Positions 19,928 through 29,465 of a stretch of DNA of 64,000 nt are shown one piece after another. Position numbers and translations under genes: made by a program. The stretch's first letter is position 1; every line of letters begins with the position of its first letter. Under the pieces are notes generated by a model. It was given only the letters and a program-made list of their open reading frames with translations, was not told the DNA's origin and searched no databases. This DNA comes from Ralstonia sp. A12. GTDB lineage: Bacteria > Pseudomonadota > Gammaproteobacteria > Burkholderiales > Burkholderiaceae. The stretch spans positions 62,001 to 126,000 of the forward strand of contig NZ_JSZO01000003.1 of NCBI RefSeq assembly GCF_000801955.1, in the 5' to 3' direction.

Positions 19928-21076
19928 ATGGAAGCCCACATCAAGACGGTTGAATTCGATCGCCCGGACATGCTTACCGAGGCGCAGTCCGGTGCCAGCT
20001 GTGTCGCCCACGCCTGGGCCAAGGTACCGCCCGTGTTGTCGCGCGAGGAGCGCGACGAGCTGAAGGCCCGCATCAAACGCCTGCTCAAGGAGCGCGAGGC
20101 CGTGCTGGTCACCCATTACTACGTGGATGCCGATCTGCAAGACCTGGCCGAGGAGACTGGCGGCTGTGTATCGGATTCGCTGGAGATGGCGCGCTTTGGC
20201 CGCGACCATTCGGCCAAGACGCTGGTGGTGGCAGGTGTGCGCTTCATGGGCGAGACCGCAAAAATCCTGAGCCCCGAGAAGACCGTGCTGATGCCGGACC
20301 TGGATGCGACCTGCTCGCTCGATCTGGGTTGCCCGCCGGATGAGTTCGCTGCTTTCTGTGATGCGCATCCGGATCGCACCGTGGTTGTCTATGCCAACAC
20401 CAGTGCCGCTGTGAAGGCGCGTGCGGACTGGATGGTGACGTCTTCCATTGGCCTGAAGATCGTGCAGCACCTGCATGCGCAGGGTAAGAAGATCCTCTGG
20501 GCGCCGGACCGCCATCTCGGCAACTACATTCAGCAACAGACCGGCGCCGACATGCTGATGTGGCAGGGCTCGTGCCTCGTACATGACGAGTTCAAGAGCG
20601 TCGAGCTGGACCTGCTGCGCGCCGAGCACCCGAACGCGAAGATCCTCGTGCACCCGGAATCGCCAGCATCCGTGGTGGCGCAGGCGGACGTGGTGGGCTC
20701 GACCTCGCAGCTGATTGCGGCGGCGCAGTCGCTGTCGGCGCAGGAATTCATCGTCGCGACCGACAACGGCATCCTGCACAAGATGCGCATGGCTGCACCG
20801 GGCAAGCGCTTCATCGAAGCGCCGACCGCCGGCAACAGCGCAACCTGCAAGAGCTGCGCACACTGCCCGTGGATGGCGATGAACGCGCTCACGAATCTGG
20901 CCGAGGTGCTGGAAACCGGCGCCAACGAAATCCATGTCGATCCGGCGATCGGCAAGCAGGCTGTGGTCTGCATTGATCGCATGCTGGACTTCTCCGCGCG
21001 CGAGAAAGCGGCGGTTCGGCCGCAGGGTGATCTGGCGGCCAATGCGCAACTCTTCCAAGGAATCGGTCCGGCATGA
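19928..21076 (+). CDS. nadA: Quinolinate synthase
   Basis: Condenses iminoaspartate with dihydroxyacetone phosphate to quinolinate, the second step of de novo NAD synthesis, using an oxygen-sensitive [4Fe-4S] cluster. The 382-residue protein has cysteines matching the three cluster ligands: Cys129 ([10 protein letters not shown]), Cys216 (GSCLVHDEF) and one in the cluster CKSCAHC (307-313). Other family stretches are [17 protein letters not shown] and [11 protein letters not shown]. The ATG at 19928 has a GGGGAG site. nadC overlaps its stop by four bases. Confidence 0.97.
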   Translation: MEAHIKTVEFDRPDMLTEAQSGASCVAHAWAKVPPVLSREERDELKARIKRLLKEREAVLVTHYYVDADLQDLAEETGGCVSDSLEMARFGRDHSAKTLVVAGVRFMGETAKILSPEKTVLMPDLDATCSLDLGCPPDEFAAFCDAHPDRTVVVYANTSAAVKARADWMVTSSIGLKIVQHLHAQGKKILWAPDRHLGNYIQQQTGADMLMWQGSCLVHDEFKSVELDLLRAEHPNAKILVHPESPASVVAQADVVGSTSQLIAAAQSLSAQEFIVATDNGILHKMRMAAPGKRFIEAPTAGNSATCKSCAHCPWMAMNALTNLAEVLETGANEIHVDPAIGKQAVVCIDRMLDFSAREKAAVRPQGDLAANAQLFQGIGPA

Positions 21077-21969
21077 CGGCAACCCAGATGAACGCAACGA
21101 GCGTGACGGCGGCGCAGGCAATCTTCGACAGCTTCGGCCCGGCGCTGCGTGAGGCGCTGGCCGCCAACGTGACCGCCGCCATTGCCGAGGATGTCGGCAC
21201 GGGCGACCGTACTGGCTTGCTGGTTCCTGCCGATCGCCATGCGCGTGCGCGCGTGATTGTGCGCGAGGATGCGGTGCTGTGCGGTACGCCATGGTTCGAC
21301 GCATGCATGCGCGCAGTGGACCCAGCGCTGCGCGTGACCTGGCGCCAGCAAGAGGGCGATCGCATGGCACCCGATTCGGTGGTGTGCGAGATCGAAGGCC
21401 CGGCGCGTTCGCTGCTCACGGCTGAGCGCCCGTCGCTGAACTTCCTGCAGTTGCTCTCTGGTGTGGCGACCGCAACCGCGCGCTATGCCGATGTCATCGT
21501 GGGCACCCGTGCTCGCGTGCTCGATACGCGCAAAACGATGCCCGGCCTGCGGCTGGCGCAGAAGTACGCTGTGCGCATCGGTGGCGGCGAGAACCAACGT
21601 CTGGCGCTGTACGACGGCATTCTCATCAAAGAAAACCACATCGCCGCAGCGGGCGGTGTGACGGCGGCCCTGCGGGCGGCGCAGGCGTTGAATGCCGGCG
21701 TGCCGATCCAGGTTGAGGTGGAAACGCTCGCGCAGCTCGATGAAGCGCTGGCGGCTGGCGCCACCTCCGTGCTGCTCGACAACTTCGGGCCGTCTGCGAT
21801 GCGCGAGGCTGTGCGCGTGACCGCGGGCAGGGCGTTGCTGGAGGTGTCCGGTGGCGTGAACATCGACACGATCCGCGCGTTTGCCGAGACGGGCGTGGAC
21901 CGCATCTCCGTCGGTGCGCTCACGAAGGACGTGCGTGCGACCGACTACTCCCTGCGAATTGTGGAATAG
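21073..21969 (+). CDS. nadC: Nicotinate-nucleotide pyrophosphorylase (quinolinate phosphoribosyltransferase)
   Basis: Converts quinolinate and PRPP to nicotinate mononucleotide, the third step of NAD synthesis. The 298-residue protein carries the family signatures [33 protein letters not shown] (substrate-binding Arg and Lys) and GILIKENHI, and ends in the phosphate-binding strand LEVSGGVN...ISVGALT. It is coupled to nadA through an ATGA overlap and converges on nadB, only 30 bases away. Confidence 0.97.
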   Translation: MTATQMNATSVTAAQAIFDSFGPALREALAANVTAAIAEDVGTGDRTGLLVPADRHARARVIVREDAVLCGTPWFDACMRAVDPALRVTWRQQEGDRMAPDSVVCEIEGPARSLLTAERPSLNFLQLLSGVATATARYADVIVGTRARVLDTRKTMPGLRLAQKYAVRIGGGENQRLALYDGILIKENHIAAAGGVTAALRAAQALNAGVPIQVEVETLAQLDEALAAGATSVLLDNFGPSAMREAVRVTAGRALLEVSGGVNIDTIRAFAETGVDRISVGALTKDVRATDYSLRIVE

Positions 21970-21999
21970 GCGGTCGAATAATCGGTCGAATCAGCCCGC

Positions 22000-23601
22000 T
22001 CAGTTCTTGCGGGCGATTTGCCGATGGGTCGGTTGCATGACTGTCGGCAGTGCCTTGGGCAGCGTCTCAGGGTAGTCACGCGAGAAGTGCAGGCCGCGGC
22101 TTTCATGCCGTGACAGTGCGCCATCGACGATCAGCGAGGCAACTTCAACGAGGTTGCGCAGCTCCAGCAGGTCGTGGCTCACGCGGAAATTCTTGTAGTA
22201 CTCGGCAATCTCTTCACGCAGCAGGGCAATGCGGTGCTGCGCGCGTTCGAGCCGCTTGTTCGTGCGCACGATGCCGACGTAGTTCCACATCATGCGGCGC
22301 AGTTCATCCCAGTTGTGCGAGACGACGACTTCTTCGTCGGCATCGGTCACGCGGCTTTCATCCCACGCCGGCATCTGAATCGTCGTCGGCTTCGATTGCG
22401 GTTGGGCGAGGATGTCCTCCGCCGCACCGCGCCCAATCACCATGCATTCCAGCAGCGAATTGCTCGCCAGCCGGTTGGCGCCGTGCAGACCGGTGTAGGC
22501 CGTCTCGCCCACCGCATACAGGCCGGCAATGTCGGTGCGGCCAATGTGGTCCGTCACTACGCCGCCGCACGTGTAGTGGGCCGCCGGCACCACCGGAATC
22601 GGCTCGCGCGTGATGTCGATGCCCAGTTCCAGGCAGCGCGCCAGGATGGTCGGGAAATGTTCCTGGAGGAATGCGGGGCTCTGGTGGCTGATGTCCAAAT
22701 AGACGCAGTCCAGGCCGCGCTTCTTCATCTCGAAGTCGATGGCGCGGGCGACGATGTCGCGCGGCGCCAGCTCGGCACGTTCGTCGTGCGCGGGCATGAA
22801 GCGTGTGCCGTCGGGCAGGATCAGCTTGCCACCTTCGCCGCGCACCGCTTCGGTAATCAGGAACGACTTGGCGAACGGGTGGTACAGGCAGGTCGGGTGG
22901 AACTGGATGAACTCCATGTTCGCCACGCGGCAGCCTGCGCGCCACGCCATGGCAATGCCGTCGCCGCTGGCCGTGTCCGGATTCGTCGTATAGAGATAGA
23001 CCTTGCCCGCGCCGCCCGTGGCCATCACGGTTTGGCTGGCGGTGAGCGTTTTGACGCGGCCGCTCTTGCAGTCGAGCACGTACAGCCCGTGGCAGCGCAT
23101 GCCCGGCTGGCCCAGCTTCGCATCGGTAATCAGGTCGATTGCGAAGTGGTCTTCCAGCAGCGTGATGTTCGGGTGGTTGCGCACCTTCTGCACCAGCGTC
23201 GTCACCACGGCATGGCCGGTGGCATCTGCTGCGTGGATGATGCGTCGATGTCGGTGGCCGCCTTCGCGCGTGAGGTGGAAGCCGAGCTCAGCCTGCTCGT
23301 CGCGCGTGAATGGCACACCGTGGCCGATCAGCCATTCGATGGCCGAACGCCCGTTCTCGACGATGTAGCGCGTGGCGGCCTCGTCGCAGAGGCCGGCGCC
23401 GGCGATGAGCGTATCGTCGACGTGCTCGTCATGGCTGTCGCCCGAGTCGAGCACGGCGGCAATGCCACCCTGTGCCCAATCGCTGGCGCCTTCCGGCAGG
23501 CTGCGTTTGCTGATGACGACCACACGGCGGTGATCGGCGAGGTGCAGGGCGACGGTCAGGCCCGCCAGGCCGCTGCCGACGACGGCAACATCGAAATTCA
23601 T
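22000..23601 (-). CDS. nadB: L-aspartate oxidase
   Basis: FAD enzyme oxidising L-aspartate to iminoaspartate for NadA. The 533-residue protein starts [23 protein letters not shown] (dinucleotide-binding motif) and has [10 protein letters not shown], the substrate-domain stretch [23 protein letters not shown] and the active-site region RLASNSLLE. The ATG at 23601 fits the family; the longer open frame adds 14 unrelated residues. It faces nadA-nadC tail to tail instead of sharing their operon. GCCCGC/GCGGGC around its stop codon (21995-22015) may form a weak terminating hairpin. Confidence 0.97.
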   Translation of the reverse strand: MNFDVAVVGSGLAGLTVALHLADHRRVVVISKRSLPEGASDWAQGGIAAVLDSGDSHDEHVDDTLIAGAGLCDEAATRYIVENGRSAIEWLIGHGVPFTRDEQAELGFHLTREGGHRHRRIIHAADATGHAVVTTLVQKVRNHPNITLLEDHFAIDLITDAKLGQPGMRCHGLYVLDCKSGRVKTLTASQTVMATGGAGKVYLYTTNPDTASGDGIAMAWRAGCRVANMEFIQFHPTCLYHPFAKSFLITEAVRGEGGKLILPDGTRFMPAHDERAELAPRDIVARAIDFEMKKRGLDCVYLDISHQSPAFLQEHFPTILARCLELGIDITREPIPVVPAAHYTCGGVVTDHIGRTDIAGLYAVGETAYTGLHGANRLASNSLLECMVIGRGAAEDILAQPQSKPTTIQMPAWDESRVTDADEEVVVSHNWDELRRMMWNYVGIVRTNKRLERAQHRIALLREEIAEYYKNFRVSHDLLELRNLVEVASLIVDGALSRHESRGLHFSRDYPETLPKALPTVMQPTHRQIARKN

Positions 23602-23705
23602 GGAAGACGCGAGACGCTGGGCAGACGCGGCTGGCGGTAACACAGTCGCGTGTCAATCGGAAAGGGGAGCAGTGTACACCCCAGCGTGCGCCAAACGGCA
23701 GGCAA

Positions 23706-23733
23706 CAAAAAACCCGCCTTGAAGCGGGTTTTT
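23706..23733 (-). terminator. Intrinsic terminator of rpmB-rpmG
   Basis: AACCCGC and GCGGGTT form a stem extended by A-T pairs, with a six-base loop. On the minus strand it is followed by a T run. It separates rpmG from nadB. Confidence 0.88.
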
Positions 23734-23777
23734 GCTGTCGGTCGTGCCGACGGAAGCAAGACATGCAATCGCGAGGA

Positions 23778-23948
23778 TTACTTGATCTTGGTTTCCTTGT
23801 AAGCGACGTGCTTGCGGGCGACGGGATCGAACTTCATGATCTCCATCTTTTCCGGCTTGGTGCGCTTGTTCTTGGTGGTCGTGTAGAAATGACCCGTACC
23901 TGCGGTCGATTCCAGCTTGATCTTGTCGCGTCCGCCTTTGCTGGCCAT
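23778..23948 (-). CDS. rpmG: 50S ribosomal protein L33
   Basis: A 56-residue protein beginning [20 protein letters not shown] and ending [11 protein letters not shown]. It is the zinc-free form of L33: the cysteine pairs of zinc-binding L33 are absent. It sits in the large ribosomal subunit near the E site. The gene lies 14 bases after rpmB in the usual rpmB-rpmG order, with an AGGAGTTAAATC ribosome site before its ATG, and ends at a terminator. Confidence 0.97.
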   Translation of the reverse strand: MASKGGRDKIKLESTAGTGHFYTTTKNKRTKPEKMEIMKFDPVARKHVAYKETKIK

Positions 23949-23962
23949 GATTTAACTCCTAA

Positions 23963-24196
23963 TTAGACTTCGCCGCGTGCGCGCAGGTCCACGAGCACTT
24001 CGTCGATGCCTTTTTTATCGATCAGGCGCAGACCGGCGTTCGAGACGCGCAGGCTGACCCAGCGGTTTTCGGATTCGACCCAGAAGCGGCGATTCTGCAG
24101 GTTCGGCAGAAAACGGCGCTTGGTCTTGTTGTTTGCGTGGGAAACGTTATTGCCGACCATCGGCGCTTTCCCGGTCACTTGACAGACGCGTGCCAT
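23963..24196 (-). CDS. rpmB: 50S ribosomal protein L28
   Basis: A 77-residue large-subunit protein beginning [23 protein letters not shown], with [21 protein letters not shown]. It has the normal length and composition. AGGAG lies nine bases before the ATG. It is the first gene of rpmB-rpmG, expressed from a strong sigma-70 promoter about 100 bases upstream. Confidence 0.98.
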   Translation of the reverse strand: MARVCQVTGKAPMVGNNVSHANNKTKRRFLPNLQNRRFWVESENRWVSLRVSNAGLRLIDKKGIDEVLVDLRARGEV

Positions 24197-24299
24197 GGAG
24201 CACTCCTAACTAAATTCGTTGGCTACAGTTTGCGACCGGGCGCCGGGACCAAAACCAAGCGCAGCGCCACTGTAGAGGTGGGACTTCAGCGAAACGCGG

Positions 24300-24329
24300 A
24301 TTATACACACAAAACTGCTGGCAAATCAA
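24300..24329 (-). promoter_or_regulatory. Sigma-70 promoter of rpmB-rpmG
   Basis: On the minus strand TTGATT (24324-24329) and a perfect TATAAT (24300-24305) are 18 bases apart, preceded by GTGTG. The start would be near 24293, giving a leader of about 100 bases. Confidence 0.75.
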
Positions 24330-24376
24330 CGAGATCAGTGGATTGCCGTTGAGCAACACATGATGCGGCGTCAGCG

Positions 24377-25051
24377 CTACATCTTGCCGTGTTCCAGAAA
24401 ACCGTAGACCGTGGTGCGGCCGACGATCATGTGATCCAGAACGATCACGTCCAGCAGGGCCAGCGCGCGGCACAGCTCGCGGGTCAGGACGATATCGGAT
24501 TCGCTGGGCTCGGCGTGGCCGGTCGGGTGATTGTGGGCGAGGATGATGGCTGCCGCATTGTGATGCAAAGCGCGCTTGGCGATCTCGCGAGGGTAGACAC
24601 GGGCCTCGGTCAGGGTGCCACGGAACAGTTCTTCCCATGCAATCAGCCGGTGCCGTACATCTAGAAATAGGCAAGCGAACACCTCGTGCGGGCGGTGGCC
24701 CAGCGTCAGGCGCAGGAAATCCTTCACGCTCTGCGGAGATTCAAAGGTCTGGCCGTGGCTGATGTCTTCCTTGAGTGCGCGCCGGGCAACTTCCAGCAGC
24801 GCATGTAGCTGTGCGTACTTGGCCGGCCCCATTCCGTTGATCGACGAAAATTCCTGTTGCGACGCGTGGCAGAGTCGGCTGAGCGAGCCGAAATGTGCGA
24901 GCAGCTCGCGCGCCAGGTCGACCGCACTCTTGCCTGGCATGCCAACGCGCAGGAAGATGGCCAGCAGTTCCGCATCAGACAGGACGCCCGGGCCGTGGGC
25001 GAGCAGTTTTTCGCGCGGCCGCTCGTGGATGGGCCAGTCGACAATTGCCAT
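24377..25051 (-). CDS. radC: RadC-family JAB/MPN-domain protein
   Basis: A 224-residue protein historically named RadC. The N-terminal helix-hairpin-helix region includes [14 protein letters not shown] and [12 protein letters not shown]. The C-terminal MPN/JAB metalloprotease-like domain has the zinc-binding signature [14 protein letters not shown]. The DNA-repair role once claimed for RadC has been withdrawn in E. coli, and the real activity is unknown. This copy is in a housekeeping setting, divergent from the FKBP-ispH pair, and not beside any mobile element. Confidence 0.92.
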   Translation of the reverse strand: MAIVDWPIHERPREKLLAHGPGVLSDAELLAIFLRVGMPGKSAVDLARELLAHFGSLSRLCHASQQEFSSINGMGPAKYAQLHALLEVARRALKEDISHGQTFESPQSVKDFLRLTLGHRPHEVFACLFLDVRHRLIAWEELFRGTLTEARVYPREIAKRALHHNAAAIILAHNHPTGHAEPSESDIVLTRELCRALALLDVIVLDHMIVGRTTVYGFLEHGKM

Positions 25052-25137
25052 ATAGATAATAGTGAGAGGGCGTTGATCGCCCGCGTGCGGCCTGTGTGGA
25101 GCAGGCGCCGCGCCAGCGATCTGGGGGAGGGCTGACG

Positions 25138-25143
25138 TACAAT
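25138..25143 (+). promoter_or_regulatory. Putative -10 element of fkpB-ispH
   Basis: TACAAT lies about 30 bases before the FKBP start in the gap shared with divergent radC. The -35 position is weak. Confidence 0.4.
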
Positions 25144-25169
25144 AACGGGTTACTTTTTGGTCAAGCAGG

Positions 25170-25655
25170 TTGAGCGTGCAAGATTTGACGAATCAGGCGT
25201 CGGCAAGCGGCGCAGGCAAGGTAGTTGGGGCGGATTCCTATTTGACGCTGCACTACCGCGTCGCCCTGGAAAACGACACGGACGTCGTCACCACTTTTGG
25301 TGACAAGCCCGCGACGCTGCTGCTTGGCCAGGGCCAGTTGGCGCCGACGCTGGAGCAGGCGCTGTTCGGCATGCGCGAGGGCGAGCGCACGACGTTCCGC
25401 CTGGCGCCCGAGCACGCATTCGGTCCGCGCAATCCTGAGCTGCTGCAGCGCGTGTCGCTGGCGACGCTGCGCGAGAACTCCTCGTTTGAAGAGGACTACC
25501 AGCCGGGCGATCTCGTCGAGTTCAATGCGCCAAGCGGTGGCAAGTACGCCGGTGTGCTGAAAGAAATTGGCGATACCTCCGCACTGTTCGATTTCAACCA
25601 CCCGCTGGCTGGGCAGACCATCCTGTTCGAAGTCCAGCTGATTGGCATTCTGTAA
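25170..25655 (+). CDS. fkpB: FKBP-type peptidyl-prolyl cis-trans isomerase, SlpA/FkpB-like
   Basis: A 161-residue cytoplasmic prolyl isomerase of the SlpA group. It has the FKBP halves [23 protein letters not shown] and [21 protein letters not shown] with an inserted flap (IF) domain containing QPGDLVEFN and ending VLFE-like [11 protein letters not shown]. The start is either TTG at 25170 or GTG at 25176; the first is listed. The stop overlaps the ispH ATG by one base (TAATG). The fkpB-ispH pairing is common in proteobacteria. Confidence 0.9.
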   Translation: MSVQDLTNQASASGAGKVVGADSYLTLHYRVALENDTDVVTTFGDKPATLLLGQGQLAPTLEQALFGMREGERTTFRLAPEHAFGPRNPELLQRVSLATLRENSSFEEDYQPGDLVEFNAPSGGKYAGVLKEIGDTSALFDFNHPLAGQTILFEVQLIGIL

Positions 25656-26629
25656 TGAGCACCACCGTAAACACCCCCGTCGATCCGGTCACCCAGGCCG
25701 ATGCTGAGGTTCTGCTGGCGCAGCCGCGCGGTTTCTGTGCCGGTGTGGACCGCGCCATCGAGATCGTTGAGCGTGCGCTGCAACTGTTTGGCGCGCCCAT
25801 CTATGTGCGCCACGAGATCGTGCACAACGCCTACGTGGTGAGCGATCTGCGTAACAAGGGGGCGGTGTTCGTGCAGGAGCTGGACGATGTGCCGGTGGGC
25901 GGCACCGTCATCTTCAGCGCGCATGGCGTGTCACGCGCGGTGCGCGAGGCGGCCGAGGCGCGTGGTCTGCGCGTGTTCGATGCGACATGTCCGCTGGTGA
26001 CCAAGGTCCATGTCGAAGTCTCGAAGATGCGCTCGCAGAGCTTCGAGATCATCATGATCGGCCACAAGGGTCACCCCGAGGTGGAAGGCACGATGGGCCA
26101 GGCTGATGACGGCATGCTGCTCGTCGAGTCGGTGGAAGACGTGGCGCATCTGGTGGTGAAGGACCCGACGCGCCTGGCGTATGTCACGCAGACCACGCTG
26201 TCGGTGGACGAGACGCAGGAGATCGTAGCCGCCATCAAGGCGCGCTTCCCCGCTGTGAACGAGCCGAAGAAGCAGGACATCTGCTACGCCACGCAGAACC
26301 GCCAGGACGCCGTGAAGTTCATGGCGCCGCAGGTGGAGGTGGTGATCGTGGTGGGTAGCCCCAACAGCTCCAACTCCAACCGCCTGCGCGAACTGGCTGA
26401 GAAGCTGGGTGTGCCTGCCTATATGGTGGATACGCCCGAGCAGGTGAAGCCCGAGTGGGTGGCCGGCAAGCGCCGCGTGGGTCTGACGGCGGGCGCTTCG
26501 GCACCGGAAGAGCTGGCGCAGTCGATCGTCGATCGGCTCAAGGTGCTGGGTGCGCGTACCGTGCGTCCGCTCGACGGTATTCAAGAAAACATGTCCTTCC
26601 CCCTTCCGAGGGGGCTTCAAATCAATTGA
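25655..26629 (+). CDS. ispH: 4-hydroxy-3-methylbut-2-enyl diphosphate reductase
   Basis: Last enzyme of the MEP isoprenoid pathway, converting HMBPP to IPP and DMAPP with a [4Fe-4S] cluster. The 324-residue protein has the three cluster cysteines in [23 protein letters not shown] and [11 protein letters not shown], plus the substrate motifs SAHGVS and [11 protein letters not shown]. It starts with a 20-residue extension before the fold. It is coupled to the FKBP gene and followed by a terminator. Confidence 0.97.
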   Translation: MSTTVNTPVDPVTQADAEVLLAQPRGFCAGVDRAIEIVERALQLFGAPIYVRHEIVHNAYVVSDLRNKGAVFVQELDDVPVGGTVIFSAHGVSRAVREAAEARGLRVFDATCPLVTKVHVEVSKMRSQSFEIIMIGHKGHPEVEGTMGQADDGMLLVESVEDVAHLVVKDPTRLAYVTQTTLSVDETQEIVAAIKARFPAVNEPKKQDICYATQNRQDAVKFMAPQVEVVIVVGSPNSSNSNRLRELAEKLGVPAYMVDTPEQVKPEWVAGKRRVGLTAGASAPEELAQSIVDRLKVLGARTVRPLDGIQENMSFPLPRGLQIN

Positions 26630-26711
26630 AGTCGATTATGTAAATGCCCACTTAAAAGCGCACGAAAATAGTGCGCCCTAATGCGGTGCATAAAGCGCTT
26701 TCGACATGCCG

Positions 26712-26746
26712 ACGGCCACTTCTAACTGGAGTGGCCGTTTTGTTTT
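26712..26746 (+). terminator. Intrinsic terminator of ispH
   Basis: ACGGCCACT and AGTGGCCGT form a 9-bp stem with a nine-base loop, followed by TTTTGTTTT. Confidence 0.88.
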
Positions 26747-26964
26747 GTGCGTCGCAAAAATCGCTTCAATGCCCGCAAAGCCTTGATTTACTGTGCGGAT
26801 CGCCCGCCAAGCCGCGTAAACACAGGGTTTCCCCTACTCTGGCATGCTTCTTGATAAGCCTGTCTGCCATTCGCGAATGCCTGCGCGAAATGACGCCTGT
26901 TTGGGCATTGGGGAAAGCCCGTAAAGCGGCGTAGTTACTGTAAAAATCGTTGTTGCGACGCGTA

Positions 26965-26992
26965 TTGCATCCGCAAAAAAAGGGGATACAAT
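26965..26992 (+). promoter_or_regulatory. Sigma-70 promoter of livJ
   Basis: TTGCAT (26965-26970) and TACAAT (26987-26992) are 16 bases apart. Transcription would start near 27000, giving a leader of about 85 bases. Confidence 0.6.
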
Positions 26993-27083
26993 TCGCGCGT
27001 TTCAAATTGAAACAATCGGCGCAGGGGGAGCGGCCGGGAGGCAGGACGCTCTTCTTGCTCTTGCGAGATCTAGGAGATCACTC

Positions 27084-28292
27084 ATGCAAATCAAGTTTGC
27101 CAAAGTTCTGCCGCTTGCGGCTGCCGTGGCACTCGTAGCAGCTTGCGGTAAGAACGAGGAAAAGCCCGCAGACCAAGCTGCTGCACCTGCAGCAACGTCG
27201 GCTCCGGCCGCTGCTGCTGGCGGCGGCGAGACCGTCGTCAAGATCGGTCACGCAGCTCCGCTCACGGGCGGTATTGCTCACCTTGGCAAAGACAACGAAA
27301 ACGGCGCACGTCTGGCCGTTGAAGAAGCCAACAAGGAAGGCCTGACCATCGACGGCAAGAAGATCAAGCTGGAACTGGTCGGTGAAGACGATGCGGCTGA
27401 CCCGAAGACCGGCACCGCCGTCGCGCAGAAGCTGGTTGACGAGAAGGTTGTTGCCGTTGTCGGCCACCTGAACTCGGGCGTTTCGATCCCGGCCTCGAAG
27501 ATCTACAGCGATGCTGGCATCACGCAGATCTCGCCGTCGTCGACCAACCCCGACTACACCAAGCAAGGCTTCAAGACGACCTACCGCGTGGTTGCAACCG
27601 ACGCGCAGCAAGGTCCGGCACTGGCGAACTACGCTGCCAAGAGCCTGAACGCCAAGAGCGTGGCAATCGTTGACGATGCCACCGCCTACGGCAAGGGCCT
27701 GGCTGACGAGTTCGAGAAGACCGCGAAGGCTGACGGCATGAACGTTGTGGCACGTGAAGCCACCAACGACAAGGCCACCGACTTCAAGGCCATTCTGACC
27801 AAGATCAAGGGCAAGAAGCCGGACGTGATCATGTACGGCGGCATGGACGCCACCGGCGGTCCGTTCGCCAAGCAAGCCAAGGAACTGGGCATCTCGGCCA
27901 AGATCGTTGGCGGCGACGGCGTGTGTACCGACAAGGTGGCCGAACTGGCCGGCGACGCAATCGACAACATCATCTGCTCGGAAGCAGGCCTGGCGCTGTC
28001 GAAGATGGAGAAGGGCGCGGACTTCGACAAGAAGTACCAAGACCGTTTCCACACGCCGGTACAGATCTACGCACCGTTCACGTATGACGCTGTCAACGTG
28101 ATCATCGATGCGATGAAGCGTGCCAACTCGACCGATCCGGCCAAGATCCTGGCTGCCATGCCGGCAACCAACTACAACGGCGTGATCGGCAACATCTCGT
28201 TCGACGAGAAGGGTGACCTGAAGCAAGGCTCCATCACCCTGTACAACTACAAGGACAAGAAGAAGACCGTCCTTGACGTTGTGAAGATGTAA
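27084..28292 (+). CDS. livJ: Branched-chain amino acid ABC transporter substrate-binding lipoprotein
   Basis: A 402-residue receptor of the LivJ/LivK family that captures branched-chain amino acids outside the inner membrane. It starts with a lipoprotein signal whose lipobox is LVAAC (Cys at about 21), followed by an Ala/Pro-rich tether (about 27-48). The type I binding fold begins VVKIGHAAPLTGGIAHLG and includes VVGHLNSGVSIPAS and SPSSTNP. AGGAGA precedes the ATG. It is first in livJ-H-M-G-F and separated from livH by a terminator, which favours excess binding protein. Substrate range is inferred from the family. Confidence 0.93.
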   Translation: MQIKFAKVLPLAAAVALVAACGKNEEKPADQAAAPAATSAPAAAAGGGETVVKIGHAAPLTGGIAHLGKDNENGARLAVEEANKEGLTIDGKKIKLELVGEDDAADPKTGTAVAQKLVDEKVVAVVGHLNSGVSIPASKIYSDAGITQISPSSTNPDYTKQGFKTTYRVVATDAQQGPALANYAAKSLNAKSVAIVDDATAYGKGLADEFEKTAKADGMNVVAREATNDKATDFKAILTKIKGKKPDVIMYGGMDATGGPFAKQAKELGISAKIVGGDGVCTDKVAELAGDAIDNIICSEAGLALSKMEKGADFDKKYQDRFHTPVQIYAPFTYDAVNVIIDAMKRANSTDPAKILAAMPATNYNGVIGNISFDEKGDLKQGSITLYNYKDKKKTVLDVVKM

Positions 28293-28327
28293 TCGAAGGG
28301 CGATTCTTATTACGATTTGCCCTTAAA

Positions 28328-28365
28328 AACGGCACCGCGCATACCCTTGCGGTGCCGTTTTTTAT
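28328..28365 (+). terminator. Terminator between livJ and livH
   Basis: AACGGCACCGC and GCGGTGCCGTT form an 11-bp stem followed by TTTTTAT. It should stop most livJ transcripts and leave partial read-through or a separate promoter for livHMGF. Confidence 0.88.
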
Positions 28366-28516
28366 AGCCTAGCCAGTCATACAAGGCCCTCACCATGGGC
28401 GCGTTCGGCAGGCCGCTTACCAGCAACCTCACCTTACCCATCCGATTGATCGCATACCTTGCGGGCGCGCCATCCCGTCGCCTACAACAAAGCAAGGCAT
28501 AGCAGGAGCTGTTCTC

Positions 28517-29452
28517 ATGGATATCTTTATCCAGCAGATCGTGAACGGTCTGGTGCTCGGCAGCATTTACGCGCTGATCGCACTTGGCTACACCATGGTC
28601 TACGGTATTCTCGGCATCATCAACTTCGCCCACGGCGATGTCCTGATGGTCGGTGCAATGTCAGCACTGACTGCCATCAACTTCCTCCAGAAGTACTTCC
28701 CCAATCTGCCTGACTGGCTCACGCTGGTGTTCGCGTTGCTGTTTGCGATGCCGGTTTGCGCCATCGTGGCGTACACCATCGAACGGGTTGCCTACCGGCC
28801 GCTGCGCAATGCGCCGCGTCTGGCGCCGCTGATCACCGCCATCGGCGTGTCGATCGTGCTGCAGACCCTGGCGATGATGATCTGGTCGCGTAACCCGCTG
28901 ACCTTCCCGCAACTGCTGCCTTCGAGCCCGATTGATATCGGCTCCACGGGCGCAACCATCACCGGCAAGGAAATCGTCATCATCCTAGTGTCGATCCTGA
29001 CCATGGTCGGGCTGATCCTGCTGGTCAACCGCACCAAGCTCGGCCGCGCTATGCGCGCCACCGCCGAGAACCAGCGTGTGGCAGGCCTGATGGGCGTCAA
29101 CCCGAACTTCGTGATCTCTGCCACCTTCATGATCGGTGCTGCCATGGCAGCGATCGCAGGTGTGATGATGGCGACCAACTACGGCAATGCCCACTTCTAC
29201 ATGGGCTTCATCCCTGGCCTGAAGGCGTTCACCGCCGCAGTGCTTGGTGGCATCGGCAACCTGGCAGGCGCCATGGTGGGCGGCATGCTGCTGGGCCTGA
29301 TTGAGGCATTGGGTGCCGGCTATATCGGCGATCTGACTGGCGGTGTGTTCGGTTCGAACTACCAGGATGTCTTCGCGTTCATCGTGCTGATTGGCGTACT
29401 GCTGTTCCGCCCGTCCGGCATCATGGGCGAACGCGTTGCGGACCGTGCATAA
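28517..29452 (+). CDS. livH: Branched-chain amino acid ABC transporter permease LivH
   Basis: One of the two inner-membrane permeases of the Liv importer. The 311-residue protein is almost wholly hydrophobic, with about eight membrane segments, the family N-terminus QIVNGLVLGSIYALIALGYTMVYGILGIINFAHGD, and the coupling region LGRAMRATAENQRVAGLMGVN that contacts the ATPases. It lies 14 bases before livM. Confidence 0.95.
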   Translation: MDIFIQQIVNGLVLGSIYALIALGYTMVYGILGIINFAHGDVLMVGAMSALTAINFLQKYFPNLPDWLTLVFALLFAMPVCAIVAYTIERVAYRPLRNAPRLAPLITAIGVSIVLQTLAMMIWSRNPLTFPQLLPSSPIDIGSTGATITGKEIVIILVSILTMVGLILLVNRTKLGRAMRATAENQRVAGLMGVNPNFVISATFMIGAAMAAIAGVMMATNYGNAHFYMGFIPGLKAFTAAVLGGIGNLAGAMVGGMLLGLIEALGAGYIGDLTGGVFGSNYQDVFAFIVLIGVLLFRPSGIMGERVADRA

Positions 29453-29465
29453 GAAGGGGAGCGCC

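Larger units (their letters stand above)
26630..27083 (+). other. Intergenic region between ispH and the liv cluster
   Basis: A 454-bp stretch without a credible gene. It holds the ispH terminator, the livJ promoter and an A/T-richer middle section. An imperfect dyad, TTGCG...CGCAA (26953-26976), overlaps the livJ -35 and could be a regulator site. I saw no branched-chain amino acid leader peptide. Confidence 0.5.

Noticed and set aside
21970-21999. Tandem GGTCGAAT copies between nadC and nadB
   Set aside because: Only two copies of eight bases; too short to distinguish from chance.
24377-25051. radC as a sign of a mobile element or defence island
   Set aside because: The gene sits between ribosomal protein genes and fkpB-ispH, with no transposase, antirestriction or phage gene nearby.
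26671-26934. 87-codon frame before livJ as a possible leader protein
   Set aside because: It spans the ispH terminator, lacks a ribosome site and has no conserved feature or run of branched-chain codons.
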